From the NCBI RefSeq assembly GCF_002742635.1, contig NZ_PEGF01000002.1:558001-622000 (forward strand): a stretch of DNA of 64,000 bases. The letters are read 5' to 3'. The notes below the pieces were generated by a model. It ran no database searches. It was not told where the DNA came from and saw nothing but the letters and a program-made list of their open reading frames with translations. A program made the position numbers and the translations under genes. The number at the start of each line of letters is the position of its first letter. The first letter of the stretch is position 1. The DNA is from Caulobacter sp. X. GTDB lineage: Bacteria > Pseudomonadota > Alphaproteobacteria > Caulobacterales > Caulobacteraceae. This document shows, piece after piece, positions 20,787-30,383 of the stretch.

Positions 20787-21419
20787 ATGCTCGTCGGCGC
20801 AGGTCTGAAGCGTTCGGGTCACAAGCGGGAGGAGATCCTCGCTTCCGCCAGGTCGCTGTTCCTCCGCGAAGGCTATGCCGACGCGGGCATGGAGGTGGTG
20901 GCCCGTGCGGCGGGAGTCTCGACGGCGACCCTCTACGCCTACTTCCCGGGCAAGGCGGACCTGTTCCGGGCCATCGTCATGGAGACGGTGAGCGGCGTGG
21001 CCGCGCCGGTTCGCGAGGCCGTCCGGGTCAAGGGCGACGCGCGCACCCGGCTGACGGCGCTGGCCTGCGCCTACGCCAACTTCTTTTCCCAGCCCGACTC
21101 CCGCGCCCTGTTCCGGGTGGTGACGTCCGAGCGCCGCCGCTTCGAGGACGTGGCCGAATATCTGCTGCAGAGCGCCCGCGACGAGCTGGGCGGGGCGGCG
21201 ATCGCCGTGATCAACGACCTGGTCAAGACCGGCGAGCTGAAGGTCGAGAAGGCCTCGTGGGCTGCCAGCCAGCTGATGGGCATGCTGGACCACGTGACCC
21301 TGGTGCTGGGCCTCTCGGCGGGTGACGAGGTCCAGCCCCGCCGGCCCTTGCGCGAGATCGCCGAGGACGCGGTCGAGACGTTCCTGGCGCGGTATGGGGC
21401 GCGGGGGCAGGGGGGATAG
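20787..21419 (+). CDS. TetR/AcrR family transcriptional regulator
   Basis: The 210-residue protein has an N-terminal helix-turn-helix (EEILASARSLFLREGYADAGMEVVA, then AAGVSTATLYAYFPGKADLF) and a C-terminal ligand domain with the TetR_C_7-like AefR pattern (PDSRALFRVVTSERRRFEDVAEYLL). It would bind DNA as a dimer and respond to a small molecule. It is divergent from the kinase/ATPase gene with a 144-base gap, so local control is possible. Confidence 0.9.
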   Translation: MLVGAGLKRSGHKREEILASARSLFLREGYADAGMEVVARAAGVSTATLYAYFPGKADLFRAIVMETVSGVAAPVREAVRVKGDARTRLTALACAYANFFSQPDSRALFRVVTSERRRFEDVAEYLLQSARDELGGAAIAVINDLVKTGELKVEKASWAASQLMGMLDHVTLVLGLSAGDEVQPRRPLREIAEDAVETFLARYGARGQGG

Positions 21420-21445
21420 CCCACCCTAGGCAATAGAATCGCCTT

Positions 21446-21575
21446 CCTGGGCCTTGTGCCCAGGATCCATGCTCGAAGGCAGGCTCTGCCTTCGGGATCA
21501 TCGCGGCGGTTAGTCCCAGCCCGAACGTCTGACGCAACAGTCCCGGAACCCTGGGTCCTGGGCGCAAGGCCCAGG
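21446..21575. repeat. inverted CCTGGGC-N5-GCCCAGG repeat pair
   Basis: CCTGGGC-N5-GCCCAGG occurs at 21446-21464 and, in inverted context, at 21557-21575, about 90 bases apart, filling the gap between tetR and ilvD. Similar units lie near 30.05 kb and 30.16 kb. No gene is visible here. Confidence 0.7.
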
Positions 21576-21631
21576 AAGGCGGTGGGTGTCAGGTTTCGGC
21601 TGAACCTCGATCGGCTGCTTGGAGAGAACCC

Positions 21632-23485
21632 CTACCGCCGCTCCACCTGGCTGACGTCCCGCACCGCGCCCTTGGCGGCGTTGGTGGTCATGGCGGCGTA
21701 GGCGCGCAGGGCGGGGCTGACCTCGCGCTTGCGGTCCAGCGGCTTCCAGGCGTCGGGACCCCGGGCCAGCTGGGCGGCGCGGCGCTCGGCCAGCACGTCC
21801 TCGGCGACCTCGAGCGTGATCCCGCGGTTGGGGATGTCGATCAGGATCGAGTCGCCGGTCTCGACCAGGGCGATCAGCCCGCCCTCGCCGGCTTCGGGCG
21901 AGACGTGGCCGATCGACAGACCCGAGGTGCCGCCCGAGAAGCGGCCGTCGGTGATCAGGGCGCAGGCCGCGCCCAGGCCCTTCGATTTCAGATAGGTGGT
22001 CGGGTACAGCATCTCCTGCATGCCCGGCCCGCCCTTGGGGCCTTCGTAGCGGATCACCACGACCTCGCCGGCCACGACCTGGCCGCCCAGGATGCCGCTG
22101 ACCGCCGCCTCCTGGCTTTCGAAGACGCGCGCCGTTCCCCGGAAGGTCAGGATCGACTCGTCGACCCCGGCGGTCTTCACGATGCAGCCCTCGGGGGCCA
22201 GGTTGCCGAACAGGACCGCCAGGCCCCCGTCCTTGGAGAAGGGGTGCTCGACCGAGCGGATGACGCCCTTCTCGCGGTCCAGGTCCAGCTCCTCCCAGCG
22301 CGCGGCCTGGCTGAAGGCGACCTGGGTCGGCTTGCCGCCCGGCGCGGCCTTGAAGAACTCGTGGGCGGTGGCGCTGTTGGTGCGGCCGATGTCCCAGCGG
22401 GCCAGGGCCTCGCCCAGGGTGGCGGCGTGGACGGTCGGCTGGCTGGCGTCGATCAGGCCGCCGCGCTCCAGCTCGCCGAGGATGGCCATGACCCCGCCGG
22501 CGCGGTGGACGTCCTCCATGTGCACGTCGCTCTTGGCCGGCGCCACCTTGGACAGGCACGGCACGCGGCGCGAGAGGCGGTCGATGTCGGCCATGCTGAA
22601 CTCGATCCCGCCCTCGTGGGCGGCGGCCAGCAGGTGCAGCACGGTGTTGGTCGAGCCGCCCATGGCGATGTCCAGGCTCATGGCGTTCTCGAACGCGGCC
22701 CGGGTGGCGATGCCGCGCGGCAGGGCGGTGGCGTCCTCCTGCTCGTACCAGCGCTGGCAGAGATCGACGACCAGGCGGCCGGCTTCCTTGAACAGGGCTT
22801 CGCGGTCGGCGTGGGTGGCCAGGACCGAGCCGTTGCCGGGCAGGGACAGGCCCAGCGCCTCGGTCAGGCAGTTCATCGAGTTGGCGGTGAACATGCCCGA
22901 GCACGAGCCGCAGGTCGGGCAGGCGGCCTTCTCGATCGCCGAGACCTCTTCGTCGGAATAGTTGTCGTCGGCGGCCACGACCATGGCGTCGACCAGGTCG
23001 AGGGCGCGGATCTTGCCCTTCACCTGGACCTTGCCGGCCTCCATCGGCCCGCCCGAGACGAAGACGACCGGGATGTTCAGGCGCATGGCGGCCATCAACA
23101 TGCCGGGGGTGATCTTGTCGCAGTTGGAGATGCAGACGATCGCGTCGGCGCAGTGGGCGTTGACCATGTACTCGACGCTGTCGGCGATCAGGTCGCGGCT
23201 GGGCAGGGAGTACAGCATCCCGCCGTGGCCCATGGCGATGCCGTCGTCGACGGCGATGGTGTTGAACTCCTTGGCCACGCCCCCAGCCGCCTCGATCTCG
23301 CGGGCGACCAGCTGGCCCAGGTCCTTCAGGTGCACGTGGCCGGGCACGAACTGGGTGAAGCTGTTGGCGATGGCGATGATCGGCTTGCCGAAGTCGCTGT
23401 CCTTCATGCCGGTGGCGCGCCAGAGGCCGCGGGCGCCGGCCATGTTGCGGCCGTGGGTCGAGGTGCGCGAGCGATAGGGAGGCAT
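21632..23485 (-). CDS. ilvD: dihydroxy-acid dehydratase
   Basis: IlvD dehydrates 2,3-dihydroxy acids in valine, leucine and isoleucine synthesis, using an Fe-S cluster. The 617-residue protein shows the cluster and active-site segments [35 protein letters not shown] and [16 protein letters not shown]. The start [17 protein letters not shown] matches the family. An in-frame TTG two codons earlier is unlikely. It is divergent from a LysR-type gene with a 98-base gap. Confidence 0.95.
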   Translation of the reverse strand: MPPYRSRTSTHGRNMAGARGLWRATGMKDSDFGKPIIAIANSFTQFVPGHVHLKDLGQLVAREIEAAGGVAKEFNTIAVDDGIAMGHGGMLYSLPSRDLIADSVEYMVNAHCADAIVCISNCDKITPGMLMAAMRLNIPVVFVSGGPMEAGKVQVKGKIRALDLVDAMVVAADDNYSDEEVSAIEKAACPTCGSCSGMFTANSMNCLTEALGLSLPGNGSVLATHADREALFKEAGRLVVDLCQRWYEQEDATALPRGIATRAAFENAMSLDIAMGGSTNTVLHLLAAAHEGGIEFSMADIDRLSRRVPCLSKVAPAKSDVHMEDVHRAGGVMAILGELERGGLIDASQPTVHAATLGEALARWDIGRTNSATAHEFFKAAPGGKPTQVAFSQAARWEELDLDREKGVIRSVEHPFSKDGGLAVLFGNLAPEGCIVKTAGVDESILTFRGTARVFESQEAAVSGILGGQVVAGEVVVIRYEGPKGGPGMQEMLYPTTYLKSKGLGAACALITDGRFSGGTSGLSIGHVSPEAGEGGLIALVETGDSILIDIPNRGITLEVAEDVLAERRAAQLARGPDAWKPLDRKREVSPALRAYAAMTTNAAKGAVRDVSQVERR

Positions 23486-23562
23486 GATCAAATTCCAGTG
23501 TCGGTCGTGGGGTCTTTTACGGCGCCGGCGCTCGATCGAAAAATATATTAGTCGGCGTCGAT

Positions 23563-23578
23563 TAGGTCGCTAAACCTA
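23563..23578. promoter_or_regulatory. candidate LysR operator between ilvD and lysR
   Basis: TAGGT-N6-ACCTA is an inverted repeat in an AT-rich patch, 5 bases before the LysR ATG. LysR-type regulators usually bind T-N11-A dyads in the divergent promoter. Confidence 0.4.
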
Positions 23579-23583
23579 TCGTC

Positions 23584-24477
23584 ATGGACATCCGCCAGTT
23601 CCGTCACTTCGCCGCCGTGGCCGAGAGCCTGCACTTCGGACGGGCGGCCGAGCGTCTGGGCATGACCCAGCCGCCGCTCAGCCAGTCGATCCTGGCGCTG
23701 GAGAAGGAACTGGGCGCGCCGCTGTTCGCGCGGACCAAGCGTAGCGTCGAGCTGACGCCTCTGGGAGAGCAATGGCTGCCGCACGTGCTGGAGGCCCTGG
23801 CCGCCGTCGACGCCCTGCCCGAGACCGCGCGGCGACTGCGCGACGGCCAGACGGGGTATCTGACCCTGTCGTTCGTCAGCACCGCCGACTACAGCGTCCT
23901 GCCCGATCTCGTGCGGCGCTACGCCGAGGCCTATCCGGACGTCGAGATCCGCCTCGTCGAGGCCACCAGCGACGTGCAGATCCCGGCCGTGGTCGCGGGC
24001 GAGCGCCACGCCGGCATCATCATACCGCCGGCCGAGCGGGCCCTGCCCGAGGGGCTGGCCTATCACCGCCTGGTCTCCGAGCCCCTCGTCGCCGCCGTCC
24101 CCGCCGCCTGGGTCGAGGATGGACGGCTGCCGGTGAAGGACGGCGTTCTCTCGCCCGAGGCCCTGTTGGACGCGCCGCTGGTGCTGTTCCCGCGCACCGT
24201 GGCCCCGGCCTTCCACGACCTGCTCACCGGCTATTTCAGCGCCCGCGGCCGTCCTGCGCGGATCGTCCAGGAGGCGATCCAGATGCAGACGATCATCAGC
24301 CTGGTGTCGGCGGGTCTGGGCCTGGCGCTGGTGCCGGCGTCCTTGCGCAACCTGGCGCGGGCGGGGGTGGCCTATGTGGAGGTGGCCGCCCCGCCGGTGC
24401 TGGAGACGGGGCTGGTGTGGCGGCGGGAGGATGAGGCGCCGACGCTGCGGGGACTGCTGGGGCTGGTGGGCGCGTAG
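23584..24477 (+). CDS. LysR family transcriptional regulator
   Basis: The 297-residue protein has the N-terminal winged HTH (MDIRQFRHFAAVAESLHFGRAAERLGMTQPPLSQSILALE) and a two-lobed effector domain from about residue 90. The HTH resembles the BenM/CatM/HcaR subgroup. It may control the divergent ilvD or itself; the effector is unknown. No clear SD precedes the ATG. Confidence 0.92.
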   Translation: MDIRQFRHFAAVAESLHFGRAAERLGMTQPPLSQSILALEKELGAPLFARTKRSVELTPLGEQWLPHVLEALAAVDALPETARRLRDGQTGYLTLSFVSTADYSVLPDLVRRYAEAYPDVEIRLVEATSDVQIPAVVAGERHAGIIIPPAERALPEGLAYHRLVSEPLVAAVPAAWVEDGRLPVKDGVLSPEALLDAPLVLFPRTVAPAFHDLLTGYFSARGRPARIVQEAIQMQTIISLVSAGLGLALVPASLRNLARAGVAYVEVAAPPVLETGLVWRREDEAPTLRGLLGLVGA

Positions 24478-24478
24478 C

Positions 24479-26368
24479 CTACGACGCCCGGATCTTCACG
24501 ACCTTCGACGGACCTGTCTGCCGCAGGCTCTCCACGAGCTCGAACAGCGCCTCGCGGATGCCGGCTTCGTCGCCGGCTTCGGCCAGGGCGTCGAGGGTCT
24601 CCAGCCGCGCGTCGGCGATCGTCGGCGCCGGCGACATCCGCACCGCTTCCATGATCCCGGGGGCCTTGGCGCGGGCCACCTCGTTCACGTCCACGAGGGT
24701 CTCGGTCAGCTTCTCGCCGGGACGCAGGCCGGTGATCTTGATCTCGATGTCGCGGCCGGGGACCAGGCCCTGCAGCTCGATCATCCGCTTAGCGAGATCG
24801 ATGATCTTGACCGGCTCGCCCATCTCCAGGGTCAGCACGCCGTCCTCGTCGCCGTCCGAGGCGATCATCGACAGGGCCACGGCCCGCAGCACCAGCTGCA
24901 CGGCCTCGGGGATGGTCATGAAGTAGCGTTCGACATTGGCGTCGGTCAGGGTGATCGGGCCGCCGCGCGCGATCTGGCTCTGGAAGATCGGCACCACCGA
25001 CCCCGCCGAGCCCAGCACGTTGCCGAAGCGGACGATGCTGACGCGCATGTCGCCGCCGCCGCCATACTGGCGGACCACGGTCTCGGCCACGCGCTTGGCC
25101 GCGCCCATGATGCTGGTCGGGGCCACGGCCTTGTCGGTCGAGATCAGGGCCAGGTGCGCCGCGCCGCAGGCCTTGGCGGCCACGGCGACGTTGCGGGTGC
25201 CCAGGACGTTGGTCCGCACGCCCTCGCACGGATGGTTCTCGACCAGGGTCACGTGCTTCAGCGCCGCGGCGTGGAAGATGATGTCGGGCTTCTGTTCGGC
25301 GAAGACGCGCTGGACGCGGGCGGCGTCGCGGACGTCGCACAGCACTTCGCGGCGCGGGAGCAGCGGGTGGCGCTCGGCGATCTCGCGGTCGATGTGGAAC
25401 AGGTTGTATTCCGAGGCGTCGACCATGGTCAGCTGGGCGCAGCCGCTGGCGGCGATCTGGCGGCACAGCTCCGAGCCGATGCTGCCGCCGGCCCCGGTGA
25501 CCAGAACGCGGCGCCCCCAGACCAGGGCGCGGATCGGTTCCGGATCCAGGCGCACGGGGGGGCGGCTGAGCAGTTCCTCCAGGCTGATCTCGCGCAGGAT
25601 CGGACCGCTGTCGGCCGACGCGCCCATCTCGACCACGCCGTGGCGGCGCAGCAGGCGGACCCCTTCGGTCTTCAGCCGGCCCAGGCGCTCGGCGCCGAAG
25701 GTGCTCATGGCGCTGTCGGTCAGGAACAGGATGGCCGAGGGCGGCAGGCCGCTGTCGCGCAGGCGGGCCAGCACCCGGTCGAAGTCGGCGATCGCGCCCA
25801 GCACGCAGACGCCCCGCAGCTCGTCGCCGGTCTCGCGATCCTGTGGCGAGACGACGCCGATCGGGGTGTAGCGCTCGCCCAGGCCCGCCGGCGAGCGCAG
25901 GAAGGCTTCGGCCTCGGCGGCCGAGCCGACGATCAGCAGGCGGGGCAGGGCCGGGTGCATCGAGGCGGGACCCAGGCGCAGCACCGAGTCCAGCAGCTGG
26001 CGCTCATGCAGACTGCGGCGGATCACGCGCAGGGCCGACAGGAAGGTGCCCTGGATCAGGGCCGCGCCGGCCACCGTGCGCAGGCCGCCGTCGATGCCGG
26101 GATGGACCAGGCGGGTGATGACCATGAAGGTCGCCGCCGTCAGCACGGCCGAGCGGAACAGGCGCAGGTGGTCGCTGGCCGAAACGAAGCGCCAGGGCGC
26201 GCGCTCGACCCGGAACACCAGCTCCACGATCAGCGCGCCCAGGGCGTAGTAGGTCGCCTGCAACAGGGTGTCGCCCGTGAAGGGCATGTCGATGACGAGG
26301 TAGCGACCGACCAGAAGGGCCAGGAAGGCCAGGAGGACATTGGTCGCGATCTTGCCGACATGTCCCAT
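24479..26368 (-). CDS. membrane-bound nucleotide-sugar epimerase/dehydratase (CapD/WbpM-like)
   Basis: The 629-residue protein has an N-terminal membrane region (hydrophobic segments over about residues 5-30, 40-60 and 85-130), a CoA-binding-like middle domain and a C-terminal SDR domain with GAGGSIGSE near residue 293 and STDKAVAPTSIMGAAKR, the altered SxxxMxxxK active site of UDP-HexNAc 4,6-dehydratases. Such enzymes begin synthesis of deoxy-amino sugars for O-antigen, capsule or glycoproteins. No other sugar gene adjoins it. Confidence 0.88.
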   Translation of the reverse strand: MGHVGKIATNVLLAFLALLVGRYLVIDMPFTGDTLLQATYYALGALIVELVFRVERAPWRFVSASDHLRLFRSAVLTAATFMVITRLVHPGIDGGLRTVAGAALIQGTFLSALRVIRRSLHERQLLDSVLRLGPASMHPALPRLLIVGSAAEAEAFLRSPAGLGERYTPIGVVSPQDRETGDELRGVCVLGAIADFDRVLARLRDSGLPPSAILFLTDSAMSTFGAERLGRLKTEGVRLLRRHGVVEMGASADSGPILREISLEELLSRPPVRLDPEPIRALVWGRRVLVTGAGGSIGSELCRQIAASGCAQLTMVDASEYNLFHIDREIAERHPLLPRREVLCDVRDAARVQRVFAEQKPDIIFHAAALKHVTLVENHPCEGVRTNVLGTRNVAVAAKACGAAHLALISTDKAVAPTSIMGAAKRVAETVVRQYGGGGDMRVSIVRFGNVLGSAGSVVPIFQSQIARGGPITLTDANVERYFMTIPEAVQLVLRAVALSMIASDGDEDGVLTLEMGEPVKIIDLAKRMIELQGLVPGRDIEIKITGLRPGEKLTETLVDVNEVARAKAPGIMEAVRMSPAPTIADARLETLDALAEAGDEAGIREALFELVESLRQTGPSKVVKIRAS

Positions 26369-26401
26369 GAACGAACCTCTTGAGTAGCCGCGACCGGGGC
26401 T

Positions 26402-26514
26402 AGAGCGTGATAGCCGAAAGTGTAAGCGGTTTCGGCGGCTATCACGCTCTAAACGTTGGATTTAGAGCCTGTTTATCAGCTTCAAATGATTCCATTTGAA
26501 GCTGACAGGCTCTA
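26402..26514. repeat. two Caulobacter-type intergenic palindromes, one with GATTC
   Basis: AGAGCGTGATAGCCG pairs with CGGCTATCACGCTCT at 26402-26450. TAGAGCCTG pairs with CAGGCTCTA at 26463-26514, with an inner ATCAGCTTCAAATG/CATTTGAAGCTGA stem. The tip of the second hairpin is GATTC (26488-26492), a GANTC methylation site. Confidence 0.8.
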
Positions 26515-26567
26515 AGCCCGGGAAGATTCGTGTCCAAGTAGCACGGCATTTCCGTGGCGTCGCCTTT

Positions 26568-27809
26568 TCAGCCTCGGCGCAGGGGCAGAACCTCGACGGT
26601 GTCGCCGGCTAGGGCGGCCGGGGCGCCGGGCCTGCGGCGCAGCAGGGCCTCGGCCTGGGAGAAAACGCCGATCAGGGATGAATCCTGGTCCGGGAAGGCG
26701 CTGGCGGTCAGTCGGCCCTCGGCGTCGATGGCGAGGCGCGCGCGCATCCAGTGTTCGCGCGGACCTGTGGCGGACAAGGGAGCGACCAGGCGAGCGGCGC
26801 TCAGGCGAACCTCGGGATCGCCGCCGCTCAGGGCCGCCAGCAGGGGCTTCAGGAACAGCTCGGCGCAGACCAGGGCCGAGGCCGGATTGCCCGGCAGGCC
26901 CAGCACGCGGCGGCCGTCCGCGAGCGTTCCGGACCAGGTCGGCTTGCCGGGGCGCACGGCCACGGTCTCGACGACGAGGTCGAGGCCAAGGGTCTTCAGG
27001 GCCGGCTTGACCAGGTCGTGGTCGCCGACCGAGGCGCCGCCGATGGTGACGATCAGGTCGGCCTGGATCGGCCCCTCCTGGGAGAGGCAAGAAGAGACGG
27101 CTGCGGCGATGGCGCCGGCGTCGTCGCCCTGGGCGCTGAGGCGGAAAGCCTCGCCGCCCCAGGCTTCGACCAGCGCCGCCAGGCTGAATGAGCCGCTCTC
27201 GAAGATCTGGTCGGGGCGAGGCGCCTGGCCGGGCGGGACCAGCTCATCGCCTGTCGCCAGGATCGCCACGCGCGGGCGGCGGGCGACGGGGACCTCCGCC
27301 AGTCCCGCCGAGGCGACCAGCGACAGCCGCCACGGGTCGATGACGACGCCCTCGGCCAGCAGGACGTCGCCGGCCTGGAAGTCGCCGCCGGCCGGGCGGA
27401 TGTTCGACCGGGGGGCTTCGCCCGCCTCGAAGCGGACTGTGTCGCCGTCGCGAACGGCTTCTTCCTGGATGACCACGAGGTCGGCGCCGGCGGGGACGGG
27501 AGCGCCGGTGAAGATGCGGACGGCCTCGCCGGCCTGGACCGCGCGCGGAAAAGCCTTGCCCGCCGCGCTCTCGCCGACGACCGCGAACGGCTTTCCAGGC
27601 TGGTAGTCCGCCCGCCGGATCGCCCAGCCGTCCATGGCCGAGGCGTCGAACGGCGGCTGGGCGCGGGTCGCGGTCACGGGGGCGGCGAGGATGCGGCCGA
27701 GGCTGTGTTCCACGGCCACGGTCTCGACGCCGAGGCGGCTCGCGCCCGCGAGAATGCGGGCGCGGGCGTCCTCAACGGTGAGGTTTTTGAGGGGGAGGGA
27801 GTCGGCCAT
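26568..27809 (-). CDS. moeA: molybdopterin molybdenumtransferase
   Basis: MoeA inserts molybdate into adenylylated molybdopterin to make the molybdenum cofactor. The 413-residue product has the family start (LPLKNLTVEDARARIL), DASAMDGWA, IFTGAPVPAGAD, the MoCF-binding motif TIGGASVGDHDLVKPAL and LPGNPASALV. The start MADSLPLKN follows GGTGAGA. A larger open frame upstream is an artefact of the repeat region. No other moa/moe gene is close. Confidence 0.93.
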   Translation of the reverse strand: MADSLPLKNLTVEDARARILAGASRLGVETVAVEHSLGRILAAPVTATRAQPPFDASAMDGWAIRRADYQPGKPFAVVGESAAGKAFPRAVQAGEAVRIFTGAPVPAGADLVVIQEEAVRDGDTVRFEAGEAPRSNIRPAGGDFQAGDVLLAEGVVIDPWRLSLVASAGLAEVPVARRPRVAILATGDELVPPGQAPRPDQIFESGSFSLAALVEAWGGEAFRLSAQGDDAGAIAAAVSSCLSQEGPIQADLIVTIGGASVGDHDLVKPALKTLGLDLVVETVAVRPGKPTWSGTLADGRRVLGLPGNPASALVCAELFLKPLLAALSGGDPEVRLSAARLVAPLSATGPREHWMRARLAIDAEGRLTASAFPDQDSSLIGVFSQAEALLRRRPGAPAALAGDTVEVLPLRRG

Positions 27810-27837
27810 GAATCTCACCATAAGCAATCGCGCCGAA

Positions 27838-28038
27838 ATCCCTCTCTCTTTGAGAGAGGGAGGGGCCCGCCGCGAAGCGGTGGGAGGGTGAGTGGCTTCA
27901 CGGCTGGCCGGGAGATTCTGGGCCTGATAGCGCCGAGATCGCTGGGGCGTTCGACAGAGTCTGGTCCTGAGAGGGCTTACCCACTCACCCTCCCACGCCT
28001 GCGGCGTGGGCCCCTCCCTCTCTCCACGAGAGAGGGAT
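27838..28038. repeat. REPIN-like inverted repeat doublet
   Basis: One unit (27838-27895) has the order CCCTCTC hairpin, GAGGGGCCCG, CCGCGAAGCGG hairpin, GGGAGGGTGAGTGG. A second unit (27982-28038) is in the opposite orientation, 86 bases away. Other copies lie at 34.2, 34.7, 34.8, 35.1 and 53.5-53.7 kb. Confidence 0.85.
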
Positions 28039-28045
28039 CTATCGT

Positions 28046-28876
28046 CTACCCCACGAACGCCCGCTCGATGACGAAGTCGCCGGGCTCGGCGTTGGAGCCT
28101 TCCTTCAGGCCCTGGGCTTCGAGCATGGCGGCGGTGTCCTTGATCATGGCCATCGAGCCGCACAGCATGGCGCGGTCGTGCTCGGGATCGAACTTGCCGC
28201 CTTCGATACCGAGGTCGCTGAACAGCTTGCCGCTGGCGATCAGGTCGGTGAAGCGGCCCTGGCGCTCGAACGGCTCGCGGGTCACGGTCGGATAGTAGGT
28301 CAGCTGAGCGCGGGCCTCGTCGCCGACCAGCGGGTCGTCGAAGATGTCGGCCGTGAACAGCTCGCGATAGGCCAGCTCCTTCACCTCGCGCACGCCGTGG
28401 CAGACGATCACGCGCTCGAAGCGGCTATAGGCGTCGGGGTCGCGGGCCACCGACAGCCAGGGCGCGAGACCCGTGCCGGTGCCGAACAGGAAGAGGCGCT
28501 TGCCCGGGCGGACGGCGTCGAGCACCAGCGTCCCGGTAGGCTTCTTGCCCAGCAGGATCTCGTCGCCTTCCTGGATCTGCTGCAGACGCGAGGTCAGGGG
28601 GCCGTCGGGCACCTTGATCGAGAAGAACTCGAGCTCCTCGGCGAAGGACGGCGAGCCGATCGAATAGGCGCGCAGGATCGGCTTCTTCTCGCCCAGCTCT
28701 TCGCGCGGCGGCAGGCCGATCATCACGAACTCGCCCGAGCGGAAGCGGAAGCTGGCCGGGCGGGTGATGGCGAAGCTGAACAGGCGGTCGGTCCAGTGCT
28801 TCACCCAAAGCACCTTCTCGACGAAGTAGGGGGCGTCCTTCACGGGCGCGGAGGGCGCGGGAGCGGCGGCCGTCAT
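28046..28876 (-). CDS. fpr: ferredoxin--NADP(+) reductase
   Basis: Fpr is a cytoplasmic FAD flavoprotein that exchanges electrons between NADPH and ferredoxin or flavodoxin. The 276-residue protein has the FAD motif RAYSIGSP, the NADP-binding GTGTGLAPWLS and the bacterial-class C-terminus ERAFVG. The start MTAAAPAPSAP gives a typical length; an upstream frame to 28984 looks spurious. It ends within 8 bases of the repeat doublet. Confidence 0.93.
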   Translation of the reverse strand: MTAAAPAPSAPVKDAPYFVEKVLWVKHWTDRLFSFAITRPASFRFRSGEFVMIGLPPREELGEKKPILRAYSIGSPSFAEELEFFSIKVPDGPLTSRLQQIQEGDEILLGKKPTGTLVLDAVRPGKRLFLFGTGTGLAPWLSVARDPDAYSRFERVIVCHGVREVKELAYRELFTADIFDDPLVGDEARAQLTYYPTVTREPFERQGRFTDLIASGKLFSDLGIEGGKFDPEHDRAMLCGSMAMIKDTAAMLEAQGLKEGSNAEPGDFVIERAFVG

Positions 28877-29300
28877 CTGAACTCTTCGGAATAGGCGCGC
28901 GAAAAGCGCGGAAAAGAGAGCGGAAACCGCCAGATAGCGGATGGCGGCGCGTGTCTCATGGAAGCAAGGCCGACGTCCTGTCAATGACGGTTGTCTAATG
29001 CGGGCGCCCGAAAATCTCCGCTCTGGGGGCGCGGGTCGCCGTTCGCGGACAAGATGCGGAATGTCCGGTTGTCTTCAGTCGTCGAGCCGACATTCAAGAT
29101 GTGAATGAGATCGCGTCGCATCTCGTCGCGTCCCGACGACAAGATTAACAGCGGCGACGACTGAAAGCAGGGTTTTCTCGACTTTGTTGAAAACCGCGCA
29201 CCGCTTTTCTGAAAGTGTCAAAAATGTGATTGCCGGTCCCCGAAACGAGGCGCAGACTTCCTTTTGCTTCGTTCGCGGAGCCAACGATACGGAGGAACGT
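28877..29300. other. intergenic region with a wide 11-bp inverted repeat
   Basis: I see no gene in this 424-base gap between divergent fpr and the lipoprotein gene. It holds the inverted repeat TTCAGTCGTCG (29074-29084) and CGACGACTGAA (29155-29165), 70 bases apart. A less GC-rich stretch (29150-29230) probably holds the lipoprotein promoter. Confidence 0.6.
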
Positions 29301-29720
29301 ATGCGGGTTTGGTTCGTAGGGGCCGCCGCGGCGGCCGGTCTAGTAGCGTTTGGTTTGGCTGGTTGCAGTGAAGGCGGCGCGAAGACGAAGGTCGCGCAGG
29401 CTAATCAGGTGGTCGTCGAGGCCACGCCGGTGACGGCGTCGGGCTGCGTCCGCCCGGTCGAGAACACCAATTGCCTCGTCGTGAAGGGCCGCGGCGGCGG
29501 CTATTACGACATCAGCACCGCCAGCCCGGCGCCGGACCTGTCCAAGGGCGTCGCGATCTCGCTGCGTGGCAAGGACATGGGCAAGAACACCCAGTGCGGT
29601 CGCCAGCTGACCGACGTGAAGTGGTCCTATCTCGGCATCCAATGCGGCGCGACCCTGCCGTCGACGGCCTCGACCGCCACGGACAAGGACGCCAAGGGCA
29701 AGGCCGAGAAGGCGGGGTAG
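29301..29720 (+). CDS. small lipoprotein of unknown function
   Basis: The 139-residue protein has a type II signal peptide with the lipobox LAGC, so Cys21 should be lipidated. The mature part has four more cysteines (GCVRP, NTNCLVV, TQCGR, IQCGA), likely two disulphides, and a Lys/Asp-rich tail. Start ATG 29301 follows GGAGGA. I do not recognise a named family. Location is probably outer membrane or inner-membrane outer face. Confidence 0.78.
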   Translation: MRVWFVGAAAAAGLVAFGLAGCSEGGAKTKVAQANQVVVEATPVTASGCVRPVENTNCLVVKGRGGGYYDISTASPAPDLSKGVAISLRGKDMGKNTQCGRQLTDVKWSYLGIQCGATLPSTASTATDKDAKGKAEKAG

Positions 29721-29730
29721 ATCTCCGCCG

Positions 29731-29919
29731 CTAGCCCTCGCCGGAGCCCGGGTCCGTCTCGGTCTTCGGCGACTGGCTGCTGTCCGCCGAACCCGGCGGC
29801 TCGGTCGCGGGGCGCGGCGGCTGGCCCTCGGGCGAGTCGGTCCGCTGGTTCTCCTGCTCGACCTCCCGATTCGACGGGCGGTCGATAGGCGATGATGGCT
29901 GGCTGTTGAACGTCGGCAT
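29731..29919 (-). CDS. possible small disordered protein
   Basis: A 62-residue frame rich in Pro, Ser, Glu and Gln (for example PEGQPPRPATEPPGS) with no hydrophobic segment. Its composition resembles low-complexity alphaproteobacterial proteins annotated as hypothetical, but no SD is visible and chance is possible. It is convergent with the lipoprotein gene. Confidence 0.3.
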   Translation of the reverse strand: MPTFNSQPSSPIDRPSNREVEQENQRTDSPEGQPPRPATEPPGSADSSQSPKTETDPGSGEG

Positions 29920-30252
29920 GGGAGCGGAACGTCTGGCGGGGCGGTTCGATCCCCATCCTCCCTTCCTCCCCCTTCATGGGGAGGGGGGCCGCCGAATGGC
30001 GGTGGAGGGGGCTTATGGACTGATCGCGGCTCACGAATCCCGCCTTCCTGGGCCTTGCGCCCAGGACCCATCTTTCAGCTCGCGCGCCAGCCGGGCCTAA
30101 ATTCTGGAGCGTTCGACCGGGCGCTCCCTGCAAGGCCGCGCCGCTCGCCGGCATGGGTCCTCGCCACAAGGGCGAGGAAGGCGGAACTCTTGGATATTCG
30201 AGCCCAGGACAGGCCCAAACCACCTTCCATCACGCAATCCCGCGCGCGCCGC
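29920..30252. repeat. repeat-rich intergenic stretch before tRNA-Trp
   Basis: It contains a CTCCCCC-ttcat-GGGGAGGGGG hairpin (about 29960-29990), the CCTGGGC-N5-GCCCAGG unit (about 30049-30067) and a partial inverted copy (about 30148-30183). I see no convincing gene. Confidence 0.6.
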
Positions 30253-30281
30253 TTGCCCGCCGCATGCGACCCTGCTAAATG
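30253..30281 (+). promoter_or_regulatory. candidate promoter for tRNA-Trp, secE and nusG
   Basis: TTGCCCG (30253-30259) and GCTAAATG (30274-30281), 14 bases apart, resemble the Caulobacter housekeeping promoter (TTGaCgS, N10-14, GCTANAWC). It lies about 100 bases before the tRNA. Confidence 0.5.
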
Positions 30282-30383
30282 GCGCGGCTCTGGCGACAGA
30301 ACATGGCGCGCCGAGGCTTTGAAGCCTTCCGGCGCGCTGTCTGTCTCTGGATGTCCGTCGGCCCGAAAGGGCGGTCGGTCCGC

